Program-made: the position numbers and the translations under genes | Notes under the pieces: model-generated | What the model saw: only the letters and a program-made list of their open reading frames with translations | The model's database searches: none | Told to the model about the DNA's origin: nothing | DNA from: Streptomyces ruber | Lineage (GTDB): Bacteria > Actinomycetota > Actinomycetes > Streptomycetales > Streptomycetaceae | Reading direction: 5' to 3' | Assembly (NCBI RefSeq): GCF_014648075.1 | Contig: NZ_BMQK01000004.1 | Span: 314,048 to 378,047, forward strand | DNA: 64,000 nt | In this document: positions 52,441 through 60,669 of the stretch, one piece after another | Position numbering within the stretch: position 1 is the first letter of the stretch | Layout: every line of letters begins with the position of its first letter

Positions 52441-53787
52441 TTATTTCTTTACACGAACTGTCTTCGTCGACCGTGTCTCGAGAGTCATCTCGTCGGCCTC
52501 CGCGACCTTCGCTTTCAGTCGCACAGTACCCGCCACGGCGTCGACGACGTCCACCACCTTCGCGAGCAGTTTCGCAGTATCGGAGTTGCCGGAGACGTTC
52601 GCGAGCTGAACGGCCCGTCCGAGCTTGGCGGTTGCCCCGTCGATGTCTCCCGCTTTGCGGGCGTCCAGCCCCTGTTGGATGGCCTGTGCCAGTTCGGCCT
52701 GACCCGTGTAGTGCGCGACCTGCGGGTTGATCGAGGTGGAGGCCGTCATGTCGTCGGTCCACATCGCCCGTACCAGGCCCTGCGCGCCCAGGTTCCGTAC
52801 GGTTCCGTCGGTTTCGGGGATCACCAGTGAGACGCGTACGGCCAGCATCTCCTGGCCGAGGCCGCCGGGCGGGACCTCCACACACACGTGGTAGTCCCGC
52901 GACTCGTCGCCCCACGATCCCGTCGGGTAGTCACCGGTGCGGGGGCCCGCCTCGGTCCGGCGGCCGGTCAGGTCCGCCACCGTGGGCGCCACCTGCTTGA
53001 CGAACCTGATCGTCGTTCCGACCGGTGTCCACAGCCGGAGTGAGACGTCCGCCACCTCCTTGCCCATCGCCGCCTCCATCATCTGTGTGAAGTCGGCGGC
53101 CAGACCGGCCGGATCGGCGACGATGTCGGCGGTGCCGAGCAGCGCGGACGCGATACCGGTGACCTCGCTGACCTCCCAGTCGGTGCCCACGCCCCGCGCG
53201 TCACAGGTGAAGCGTCCGGCGCAGGCGTCCAGCGTGGTCTTCAGGGCCTCGGGCGACTCGTGCTCGTTGCGCCCGTCGGTGAGCAGGATGCCGTGCCGGA
53301 TCGCGACGTCCGCGGAGGCGAGCAGACGGTCGGCGAGCCGCAGCCAGGTGCCGATCGCGGTGCCGCCGCCGGCGCTCAGCCTGCGCAGCGCCTGTTTGGC
53401 CTGGCCGCGGGTCATGGCGTCGGCGACGGCGAGCCGGCCACCGCCCGGATAGACCTCCTTGGCCACGTGCGTGCCGCCGATCACCGAGAAGTACACGCCG
53501 TCGCGCAGGGTGTCGATCGCGGCGGCCGTGGCGTCGCGCGCGTTGCGCATCTTCGTCGGCGGGTAGTCCATCGAGCCCGAGCAGTCGACCATGATCGCGA
53601 CGGCCGCGGACGGCCCCTGCCCCGGCGAGTACAGGTGCGGAGCGGTGACCGCGTTGCCGACGGTGCCGCCGCCGGTCGCGCTGACCGTCACGATCGCGTT
53701 GACCTCGCGGCCCCCCTCCGGCAGGTACTCGTTCTGGTAGACGTCCATCGAGAACTGCGGCACGTTCGACTTGGAGAAATTGGCCAT
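52441..53787 (-). CDS. VWA-domain protein
   Basis: A 448-residue cytosolic protein with a von Willebrand A domain (about 60-230). Its MIDAS site is DCSGSMD with Thr in GGGTAIGTW and Asp in LLTDGRNEHESPEAL. The N terminus (SKSNVPQFSMDVYQNEYLPE) and a C-terminal helical part (HYTGQAELAQAIQQGLDARK, AKLGRAVQLANVSGNSDTAK) fit a family often found beside FHA, PP2C and Ser/Thr kinase genes. It probably scaffolds or senses by metal-dependent binding. ATG 53787 follows GAGAAGG. It precedes the FHA gene by 130 bp. Confidence 0.92.
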   Translation of the reverse strand: MANFSKSNVPQFSMDVYQNEYLPEGGREVNAIVTVSATGGGTVGNAVTAPHLYSPGQGPSAAVAIMVDCSGSMDYPPTKMRNARDATAAAIDTLRDGVYFSVIGGTHVAKEVYPGGGRLAVADAMTRGQAKQALRRLSAGGGTAIGTWLRLADRLLASADVAIRHGILLTDGRNEHESPEALKTTLDACAGRFTCDARGVGTDWEVSEVTGIASALLGTADIVADPAGLAADFTQMMEAAMGKEVADVSLRLWTPVGTTIRFVKQVAPTVADLTGRRTEAGPRTGDYPTGSWGDESRDYHVCVEVPPGGLGQEMLAVRVSLVIPETDGTVRNLGAQGLVRAMWTDDMTASTSINPQVAHYTGQAELAQAIQQGLDARKAGDIDGATAKLGRAVQLANVSGNSDTAKLLAKVVDVVDAVAGTVRLKAKVAEADEMTLETRSTKTVRVKK

Positions 53788-53938
53788 GCCTTCTCTGCTC
53801 CCCCTCGAAGCCCCCCGCGGCGACGTGGGGCGATGACTGTGCCTGCGTGAGCCGGACCGGTCCCCTCCGGTCCGTCGGCCGACGCCCTGCGCCGGCCTGT
53901 CCGTCGACTGTTCGACCGGCCTTCGCCCCCGGCCGTTC

Positions 53939-53999
53939 CCGTCCGTCGCGAGGACCGTCCGTCGCGAGGACCGTCCGTCGCGACAGCCGTCCGTCGCGG
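53939..53999. repeat. 16-bp tandem repeats (array A)
   Basis: CCGTCCGTCGCGAGGA is repeated about four times, the last copies diverged (CGACAG, CGGGAT). It ends 3 bp before array B and its TCCGTCG core is in the opposite orientation to B's. Confidence 0.88.
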
Positions 54000-54002
54000 G
54001 AT

Positions 54003-54104
54003 CCCCGCGTGACGACGGACCCCGCGTGACGACGGACCCCGCGTGACGACGGACCCCACGTGACGACGGGCCCCACGTGAAAACGGACCCAGCGTGACGA
54101 CGGA
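54003..54104. repeat. 17-bp tandem repeats (array B)
   Basis: CCCCGCGTGACGACGGA is repeated six times: three perfect, then CCCCACGTGACGACGGG, CCCCACGTGAAAACGGA and CCCAGCGTGACGACGGA. CGACGGA is the reverse complement of the array A core TCCGTCG, so A and B can fold on each other. Confidence 0.92.
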
Positions 54105-54197
54105 CCCCACGCCGCGGCGAACGCCGAAGCGCACCGTCGGCGGACGCCGGTACGGCCGCGGTCCCGTCCGGCCGGGCCGGCGCCCACGTGGGCACCC

Positions 54198-55553
54198 TCA
54201 GGCCGATCCTGCCCCCTGCGGCGCCGCCGGGAACGGCAGGACGGCCACTGTTACGTTGTCGTGGCCCCCGCCGTCGAGGGCGTGGCCCACCAGCACCTGG
54301 GCGGCGTGCAAGGGCCGTGATGCCGCGTCGAGGGGCACGGCCTCGGCCATCTCGCGGGGCGCCTCCGCGTAGTTCCACAGCCCGTCGGTGCACACCACCA
54401 CTACACCCGGACGGTCCGGCTTGAAGGAAGCGGTGTGCGGCTCCAGTTCGTACGCGTCCGCGCCGAGCCAGCCCGTGATGGCGTGGGCCCGCTCGTCGGC
54501 GTACGCCTCGGCCTCGCTCATCAGTCCCGTGGCCACCATCTGCGCGGCCCACGAGTCGTCCTCGGTCAGCCGGGCGGAGGGCGCGGTGCGGTCCTCGGGG
54601 ATCCAGTAGACGCGGCTGTCCCCGATCCAGCCCACCACCAGCAGGGTGGGAGTCACGACGGCGCCCACCAGGGTGCAGGCGGGCGCGTTCTGGTGCGGGG
54701 CCTGCTCACGGGCCGTCCGCGGCTCGTCGGCCAGGCGGTTGACCGCCTCGGACGCGGTGACGATCGCGTCCTGCATGGCCTGCTGCGGGTGCGCGCCGCG
54801 CGGCAGTGCCTCCAGCAGCGCCTCGCCGGCCGCGCGGGATGCGGCGAGCGACGCGTCGTCGGGGCGGGTCGCGGACGACACGCCGTCGCACACGATCGCG
54901 ATCACCGCGGGCGATCCGTCGGGCAGCGCGGTGGCGGAGATCGTGAACGCGTCCTCGTTGCGGTGGTGGCGCAGCCCGCGGTCGCTGACCGCGGCCACCG
55001 CGTGCAGTTCGAGCTCCATGTGATCGCGCTCGCGGGGCTGGGCGTGCCCGCAGTTCTCGCAGTAGCCGTCCCGGTCCACCCGGCCCGCGCGACAGGCGAC
55101 ACAGGTCTTCCTACCGCCCGGCGAAGTGCCCGGCGAAGTGCCCGGCAAAGTGCCCGGCGGACTGCCCGTCGGCGCCCCCGCCGGGGGAGTGGCGACGTGA
55201 CCGGCGGTGCGCGGATCGACGGGCTGCGGCGGGGCCGGCGGGACGGGTGGCGACGACGGGACGGGCGGGGCCAGCGGGTACTCGTCGGGCTCGGCCGGCC
55301 GGTCGAACCGGACGCCCGAAGTCCGGGAGGAGTCGCCCGGGGCGGTGCCCGGGAGGCCGTCCGGCGCATGGGCTGCCGGTGTTCCGCCGGGCGGCGGGGG
55401 CGATGCCGTCCCGTTCATGGCGAGCGTCGGGGTGTCCCGCGGCGGTGCGGGGACCACCGACAGGTCGTATCCGCACGCACCGCAGAAGCGGTCACCCGAT
55501 TCGAGGGGCCACTCACAGCTCGGGCAGGCGGCCAGCTGGGGCATCTGCGACAT
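54198..55553 (-). CDS. PP2C-type Ser/Thr phosphatase with two zinc ribbons
   Basis: A 451-residue phosphatase. Zinc-ribbon-like modules at about 10-30 (CPSCEWPLESGDRFCGACG) and about 151-170 (CVACRAGRVDRDGYCENCGH) flank a Pro-rich linker with TSPGTSPG repeats. The PP2C domain (about 180-445) shows VSDRGLRHHRNEDAF, IAIVCDGVSSA (metal Asp), WIGDSRVYWI, VVVVCTDGLWNYAEA and GGGHDNVTVAVL. It should reverse phosphorylation by the kinase encoded directly upstream. ATG 55553 lies 3 bp after the kinase TAA. Confidence 0.95.
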   Translation of the reverse strand: MSQMPQLAACPSCEWPLESGDRFCGACGYDLSVVPAPPRDTPTLAMNGTASPPPPGGTPAAHAPDGLPGTAPGDSSRTSGVRFDRPAEPDEYPLAPPVPSSPPVPPAPPQPVDPRTAGHVATPPAGAPTGSPPGTLPGTSPGTSPGGRKTCVACRAGRVDRDGYCENCGHAQPRERDHMELELHAVAAVSDRGLRHHRNEDAFTISATALPDGSPAVIAIVCDGVSSATRPDDASLAASRAAGEALLEALPRGAHPQQAMQDAIVTASEAVNRLADEPRTAREQAPHQNAPACTLVGAVVTPTLLVVGWIGDSRVYWIPEDRTAPSARLTEDDSWAAQMVATGLMSEAEAYADERAHAITGWLGADAYELEPHTASFKPDRPGVVVVCTDGLWNYAEAPREMAEAVPLDAASRPLHAAQVLVGHALDGGGHDNVTVAVLPFPAAPQGAGSA

Positions 55554-55556
55554 CAA

Positions 55557-58220
55557 TTACACCCACGTCCGGGGGCGGTAACGGTTGGCACGTTCCACCA
55601 GGTCGATCCTTTCCTCACCGCGCTGTGCCAGCCGGGCCAGCGCGCGGTACGAGCGTTCCAGGCCGAAGCGGAGGCCTCGCTCGTCCAGTTGGCTGCCGAG
55701 CAGCGCACGTCCGTCGCCCGCCGGAGGCGCTGAACCCTGGCTACCGGAGAGTACCCAGTCCAGGGCGGAGCCAAGGACCTCTGTGGCCAACTGCTCACGG
55801 CGCACCGGGCCCAGACCGTATCCGCCCAGCTCCTCGACCTGTTCCGCGGCGGCCACCAGGTCGTCGAGGAACGGCGTTCCGTTCGCGGCGCCCTCGGCGG
55901 GGTCCCGCTGCCGCAGCCGCGCCCGGACGGCGGCGACGCGGGCCGCCGTGTAGTGGATCGACGACTCCGGTACGGACTCCAGCGTCCGGACGGCGCCGGC
56001 GCGGTCCCCGGCCGCCAGCCGCACCCGGGCCAGGCCGAACGCGGCGCTCACGTAACTGGGGTCGGTCGTCCACACCAGGTGGTGGTACTCGGTGGCGTTG
56101 TCCAGCTGCCCGAGCAGCTCCGCGCACAGGCCGAGGGCCAGCTTCGGGGCGGGCTCGCCGGGGAACGCGTCGTAGACCGCGTCGAACGCCAGCGCCGCGT
56201 CCTCGTGGTCACCGGTCGCGAGCGCCGCCACGCCCCGGTACCAGACGACCCGCCAGTCGTCGGGGCGGTCCCGCTCCAGGGCGTCCAGCGTGTCGGCGGC
56301 ACCGGTGTACTCGCCCATCTCCAGGAGCGCCCGCACCTCCCGCAGCCGCAGCTCCGGCGAGCCGGTGGGCGCGGCGCGCAGCGCGGTGATCAGCTCGGCG
56401 GGCACGGAGGCGAGGAGGCCGGTGAGGAACCCGGCGTTCGGGTCGTCCGGGTCGACGTGCGGAACCGGCAGCGCGAGCGCCGCGGCGGCCGTGTCCAGCG
56501 GCTTGACCGGGACGGCCGCGGGCGGACCGGCCGCGGGCGGACCGGCCCCGGGCGGACCGGCCGCCGCCGACCCCGCCGCCGACCCCGCCGCCGACCCCGC
56601 CGCCGACCCCGCCGGCGACGAGGCCGGCACCGGCGGACGGGTGGCGGAGCCGTTGCGGCGTATCGGCACCGGGCGGGCGGGCACGGGGCGGGCCCCGAGC
56701 CGGGACACGTCCCCGTCCAGCTCCGCGAACAACTCCGTGTCGGGGACTCTCGGTTCGGGCCCGAACAGGGTGGACAGCGCCGGCCGCGGCCGGCCCGTCC
56801 GCAGCGAGACGACCTCCCGCAGTACGCCCGTGAGCTGCTCCGCCATCTCCTGCGCGGAGGCGAACCGGCGGGCCGGGTCGGGGTCGGTGGCGCGGACCAG
56901 TAAGCGGTAGAACGACTCGTACCGGCGGAACACCTCGACGGTGCCGGGGTCGGGCAGGGAGTCCACGTAGACGTTCGTGTAGCCCTGGAAGTCGAAGGCG
57001 AGGACCGCCAGGGTGCGCGCGACCGTGTACAGGTCGCTCGCCACCGACGGGCCGGCCTCGGCGACCTCGGGCGCCTGGTAGCCCACCGTGCCGTAGATCG
57101 CCGACTCGTCGTCGTCCATCCGGCGCACCGCGCCCATGTCGATCAGTTTGAGCTGGTCCTCGGTCTGTATGGCGTTGTCGACCTTGAAGTCGCAGTACAG
57201 CAGGTTGCGGCTGTGCAGGTGGCCGAGCGCGTCCAGCGCCTCGATGCCGTACGCGCACGCCTGTTCCACCGGCAGCGGATCGCGTCTGCCCGCCGGGGTG
57301 CGGCGGGAGTTGGCGATCTCCTTGAGCGACTTCCCGCCGACGTACTCCATGACGATGTACCCGTCGAGCGTTTCCGTGCGCGGGTCGCGGTGCTCCACGA
57401 AGTTGTAGATACGGACGATGTTGGAGTGCTCGATCTCGGCGAGGAAGCGGCGCTCGGAGATCGCGGCGGCCATGGCGTCCCGGTCACCGGTGTCCAGCAG
57501 GCCCTTCAGCACCACCCAGCGGTCGGACACCGCGTGGTCGACGGCGAGGTAGATCCAGCCGAGTCCGCCGTGCGCCAGACAGCCCACGATCTCGTACTGA
57601 CCGCGCACGACGTCCCCGGCCCGCAGCTTCGGCACGAACGAGTACGGGTGGCCGCACTTGGTGCAGAAGCCCTCCGTGCGCCCCGGCCGGTCGCCGCGCG
57701 CCCGCCCCACCGGCGCCCCGCAGTCCGAGCGCGAGCAGAACCGCTTGTGCTCGGGCACCTCGGGGTTCTCCAGGACCATCGCGCGCGGGTCGGGCCGGGG
57801 GACCTGCGGGACCTGCACGAGCCCCATGCCGAGCCGGGCCCGCCCGGACGAACCGGTGGCCGAGCCGGAACTGCGGACCGAGAGCGAGCGGCCCGAGGAG
57901 CCGCCCGACAGCGAGCGGGACAGCCGCCCGGACACCGACCGCCGTGAGTTCGACGACCGGGACGACGACCGCGACGACGAACGGGACGACGACCGCGACG
58001 ACGACCGCGACGACGGTCGGGACGACGACCGGGACGAGGAGGACGAGGAAGCCGAACGGGAGCCCCCGGTGACCCCCGTGGCCAGGGAGACGAGCGAGCC
58101 GTCCCCGCGGTCGGGCGACTCCGGCGCCAGCCCGCAGGTGTCGCAGTACAGCTCGCCACCGCCCACGTCCTCGTAGCGCCCGTCGCAGCCGGAGCGCCCG
58201 CATGCCTGCCGCTCACTCAC
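55557..58220 (-). CDS. pknG: PknG-like Ser/Thr protein kinase
   Basis: An 887-residue soluble kinase of the PknG group. Parts: an N-terminal CxxC module (CGRSGCDGRYED...YCDTCG, about 7-31), an Arg-Ser repeat region (about 58-95), a rubredoxin-like module (FCSRSDCGAPVG and GFCTKCGHPYSF, about 157-198), the kinase domain (about 205-480; loop AHGGLGWIYLA, VVLKGLL with catalytic Lys, YCDFKVDN replacing HRD, LIDMGAV replacing DFG) and a C-terminal TPR region (about 620-887). In mycobacteria PknG acts on the FHA protein GarA to control glutamate metabolism. GTG 58220 gives VSERQACGR. It is co-directional with the phosphatase. Confidence 0.93.
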   Translation of the reverse strand: MSERQACGRSGCDGRYEDVGGGELYCDTCGLAPESPDRGDGSLVSLATGVTGGSRSASSSSSSRSSSRPSSRSSSRSSSRSSSRSSSRSSNSRRSVSGRLSRSLSGGSSGRSLSVRSSGSATGSSGRARLGMGLVQVPQVPRPDPRAMVLENPEVPEHKRFCSRSDCGAPVGRARGDRPGRTEGFCTKCGHPYSFVPKLRAGDVVRGQYEIVGCLAHGGLGWIYLAVDHAVSDRWVVLKGLLDTGDRDAMAAAISERRFLAEIEHSNIVRIYNFVEHRDPRTETLDGYIVMEYVGGKSLKEIANSRRTPAGRRDPLPVEQACAYGIEALDALGHLHSRNLLYCDFKVDNAIQTEDQLKLIDMGAVRRMDDDESAIYGTVGYQAPEVAEAGPSVASDLYTVARTLAVLAFDFQGYTNVYVDSLPDPGTVEVFRRYESFYRLLVRATDPDPARRFASAQEMAEQLTGVLREVVSLRTGRPRPALSTLFGPEPRVPDTELFAELDGDVSRLGARPVPARPVPIRRNGSATRPPVPASSPAGSAAGSAAGSAAGSAAAGPPGAGPPAAGPPAAVPVKPLDTAAAALALPVPHVDPDDPNAGFLTGLLASVPAELITALRAAPTGSPELRLREVRALLEMGEYTGAADTLDALERDRPDDWRVVWYRGVAALATGDHEDAALAFDAVYDAFPGEPAPKLALGLCAELLGQLDNATEYHHLVWTTDPSYVSAAFGLARVRLAAGDRAGAVRTLESVPESSIHYTAARVAAVRARLRQRDPAEGAANGTPFLDDLVAAAEQVEELGGYGLGPVRREQLATEVLGSALDWVLSGSQGSAPPAGDGRALLGSQLDERGLRFGLERSYRALARLAQRGEERIDLVERANRYRPRTWV

Positions 58221-58239
58221 GCCGCATCACCCCTGTCAC

Positions 58240-59505
58240 TCACGTCCCGGGTCCGCCGATCAGTTCCGCGGAGGCCCGCTGGTAGCGCAGCACGGCCTGC
58301 TCGGCCACGCGCAGATCGCAGGGCGCGCTCCACAGCATGCGGCGCGCCTTCTCGTACAGCTCGATCAGTTCCGGGTCCTCCGCCAGGCCGTGCCGGGCGA
58401 CCTTGGCCCGGTACGCGTCGAGCCGTCCGCGCAGTTCGGCGCGGACCGCGAGGGGCGCGGTCACCGCCGTCAACGACTCGCGGGCGCGCAGCAGTTCGTC
58501 CTCGGCCTGCTGCTCCAGGGCCTCCAGGAGCGGGGACAGCCGGTGCCACTGCGCGTGTCTGCGGTACTCGGCCGCCGTCGCGAGCTGCTCCTGGAGCGCC
58601 GTCGGCGGGCCGCTGACCACCGGCACCTCCGTCGCGGCGATCTTCGCGAGCACCTCGCCGCGGGCGCTGCGGGCCTCGGCGAGCGTCCGGTCCGCACGGC
58701 TCAGCAGGTCCCGCAGGTTGACCAGGCGCGCCTCGGCGTCCTGGCGCACCGTCAGCACCGCGTCGATCTCCCGCCGCACGTCCTCCAGGGCGCGCGCCTC
58801 CCGGTCGTACGTCGCGGTGTCCGGCCGGCCGCCGCCGGGCGCCGAGCTCCCGCGCGCGGGGACCCAGTACGCCAGCGGGTCCGACACCACCCGCTCGCGC
58901 AGCGCACCCAGGGTGCGGGTGATCCGCTCCAGGTCGTCGCCCGCCGGGTGCTCGCCGGGGCGCACGCCCACGGAGTGCGCCAGCCTGCGGGTGCGCTGCA
59001 ACTCCGCGGAGAGCAGGTCGATGCGGGCGGGCAGCGCCGACCAGACCGCGTCCGCGGCCACGACGAGGTCCAGCGAGGACGCGTACAGCTCGTTCATCCG
59101 GTCCACGAGGGCGGCCAGGGTGAACCGCTCGCTGAGCCTCCCGGTGCCCGCCGCGACGGCGCCGCCCGCGATCGTGACGCTCTCGCCGCGCAGCAGTTCC
59201 GTCAGTTCGGCCAGGTCCTCACGGCTCGACCAGCGGCGGCGGGCGCGTATGTCGCGGGCGGAGCGCAAGGCGTCGGTGTACGCGTCGAAGCAGGTCCAGA
59301 GCAGGCCGATCGACGCCTCGGCGGCGGTCCAGCGCTCCTTGGTGACGCCCGTGAGCTCGGCGCCCTCCAGGAGCCGGCGGCCCGCGTGGTCCTGCAGGGC
59401 CAGCAGCGAGGTCTCGACGGCCTCGTGCTCCGCGCCCAGCCGCGCCAGCGCACGGTCCACCTCGTCCCGGTCCATCACCGGCCCGGTGGATCCCGCGACG
59501 CTCAT
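58240..59505 (-). CDS. Coiled-coil protein of unknown function in the PknG locus
   Basis: A 421-residue, almost all-helical cytosolic protein with heptad-like stretches (VDRALARLGAEHEAVETSLL, RREIDAVLTVRQDAEARLVN, LEALEQQAEDELLRARESL). It has no membrane helix, signal or known catalytic motif. It lies 19 bp before the kinase gene and 127 bp after the GlnH-like gene, with GAGAGGTG before ATG 59505. It may be a scaffold or kinase partner. I do not recognise it. Confidence 0.88.
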   Translation of the reverse strand: MSVAGSTGPVMDRDEVDRALARLGAEHEAVETSLLALQDHAGRRLLEGAELTGVTKERWTAAEASIGLLWTCFDAYTDALRSARDIRARRRWSSREDLAELTELLRGESVTIAGGAVAAGTGRLSERFTLAALVDRMNELYASSLDLVVAADAVWSALPARIDLLSAELQRTRRLAHSVGVRPGEHPAGDDLERITRTLGALRERVVSDPLAYWVPARGSSAPGGGRPDTATYDREARALEDVRREIDAVLTVRQDAEARLVNLRDLLSRADRTLAEARSARGEVLAKIAATEVPVVSGPPTALQEQLATAAEYRRHAQWHRLSPLLEALEQQAEDELLRARESLTAVTAPLAVRAELRGRLDAYRAKVARHGLAEDPELIELYEKARRMLWSAPCDLRVAEQAVLRYQRASAELIGGPGT

Positions 59506-59632
59506 CGATCACCTCTCGCTCTCGTACGTCTCCCGCGCGCTGCGCTCGGGCGACTTCCGGTCGTATCCGGTCGGTTGTCCGGCTCGGGTCCTCGTTCGTC
59601 GTGGTCGGTGCGGGTGCGTGCCCGGGGTCCGC

Positions 59633-60634
59633 TCAGCGGTACTCGGGCTCTGGCGGCAGCGACTTCGACGCGTCGCCGCCGAGCGGCTTGGCCAGCCACC
59701 TCTTGTAGGACGCCCGCCAGCCGTCGTCGCGGTAGTCCGCCAGGACCTGGTTGACCCGGCGTACCAGGTCGTCGGCGCCCTGCCGCATCGCCACCCCGTA
59801 GTAGTCGTCCGTGAAGGGGTCGCCCTTGAGCGCGACCGTGGGGTCCTGCGCGGCCAGGCCGGCGGCGAGGGCGCCGTCGGTGACGACGGCGTCGGCCTGT
59901 CCGAGCTGGAGCCGCACCAGGCAGTCGAGCTGGTTGGGAACGGACACGGCCTTGCCGTTCCTCTTGTCCCCCCTCAGCCTGTTCAGCGCCACGGAGCCTT
60001 CGGCGGCACAGACGCGCCCGTTCGCCAGCGTCTCGTCGTATCCCTCGATGGGTGAGTCCCGGGGTGCCAGCACCTGCAGGCCGGTCCGGAAGTAGGGCGC
60101 GGAGAAGGCGACGTCCTCCTGCATGCTCGTGCAGGTGATCGTCACCGTGCGGACCACCATGTCCACGGTTCCGTCGCGGACCGCCGGGAAGCGCTGGTCC
60201 GTGGTGACGGCCAGGAACCGGATGTTGTCCTCGCGCTTGCCGAGGATCTCGTCGGCGATCTCCTGGGCGAGATCGATGTCGAAGCCCTCCAGTCCGGCGC
60301 CGCCCTTCTCGCTGTTCGGGTCGCGGTAGCCCCAGCCGAAGCTGTTCTGGTCGACGCCGACGATCAGGTACCCGCGCCTCTTGATCTCCTGGACCGCCGG
60401 ACCGCTCTCGTCGGCGGACGGCGCCGGGCTCCGCTTCTCGGGGTGCTCGCAGGTCTCGGCCTTCGTGTACGTCACCCGCGTGGTGCCCGCCCCGCCCGTT
60501 CCGGTACCGCCGCTCCCGCCCGCGCCACGCAGCGGGAGCAGCGCGAGGGCCGCGGTGAGGGCGCAGGCGACCACCATCGCGCCCACGCCGCCCCAGCCCT
60601 TCGTACGGAACCCCAGACGTCGTATCGCACTCAT
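59633..60634 (-). CDS. glnH: GlnH-like amino-acid-binding protein
   Basis: A 333-residue periplasmic-binding-protein-type product (SBP family 3). A hydrophobic N-terminal segment (about 17-37) exports or anchors it; a weak lipobox-like VVAC is present but the hydrophobic stretch continues past it. The ligand-binding part (about 85-320) shows YLIVGVDQNSFGWGYRDPN, LEGFDIDLAQEIADEIL, FPAVRDGTVDMVVRTVTIT and DYYGVAMRQGADDLV. No ABC transporter genes adjoin it, which fits a sensor role: mycobacterial GlnH gives Asp/Glu signals to GlnX and PknG. It follows the GlnX-like gene by 35 bp. Confidence 0.9.
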   Translation of the reverse strand: MSAIRRLGFRTKGWGGVGAMVVACALTAALALLPLRGAGGSGGTGTGGAGTTRVTYTKAETCEHPEKRSPAPSADESGPAVQEIKRRGYLIVGVDQNSFGWGYRDPNSEKGGAGLEGFDIDLAQEIADEILGKREDNIRFLAVTTDQRFPAVRDGTVDMVVRTVTITCTSMQEDVAFSAPYFRTGLQVLAPRDSPIEGYDETLANGRVCAAEGSVALNRLRGDKRNGKAVSVPNQLDCLVRLQLGQADAVVTDGALAAGLAAQDPTVALKGDPFTDDYYGVAMRQGADDLVRRVNQVLADYRDDGWRASYKRWLAKPLGGDASKSLPPEPEYR

Positions 60635-60669
60635 CACCGCTCCCCCTTTCCCCGTTGTGACCGCCTTTG

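Larger units (their letters stand above)
53788..54197. other. Intergenic region with two inverted tandem arrays
   Basis: This 410-bp gap between the PP2C and VWA genes holds a 16-bp array (about 53939-53999) followed at once by a 17-bp array (54003-54104). Both contain the core TCCGTCG, in opposite orientations. No gene is visible. It may carry the VWA promoter (minus strand), but I cannot place it. Confidence 0.7.

Noticed and set aside
59633..60634. Lipoprotein assignment for the GlnH-like protein
   Set aside because: VVAC resembles a lipobox, but the hydrophobic stretch before it is short and continues well past the Cys, so a membrane anchor or ordinary signal is as likely.
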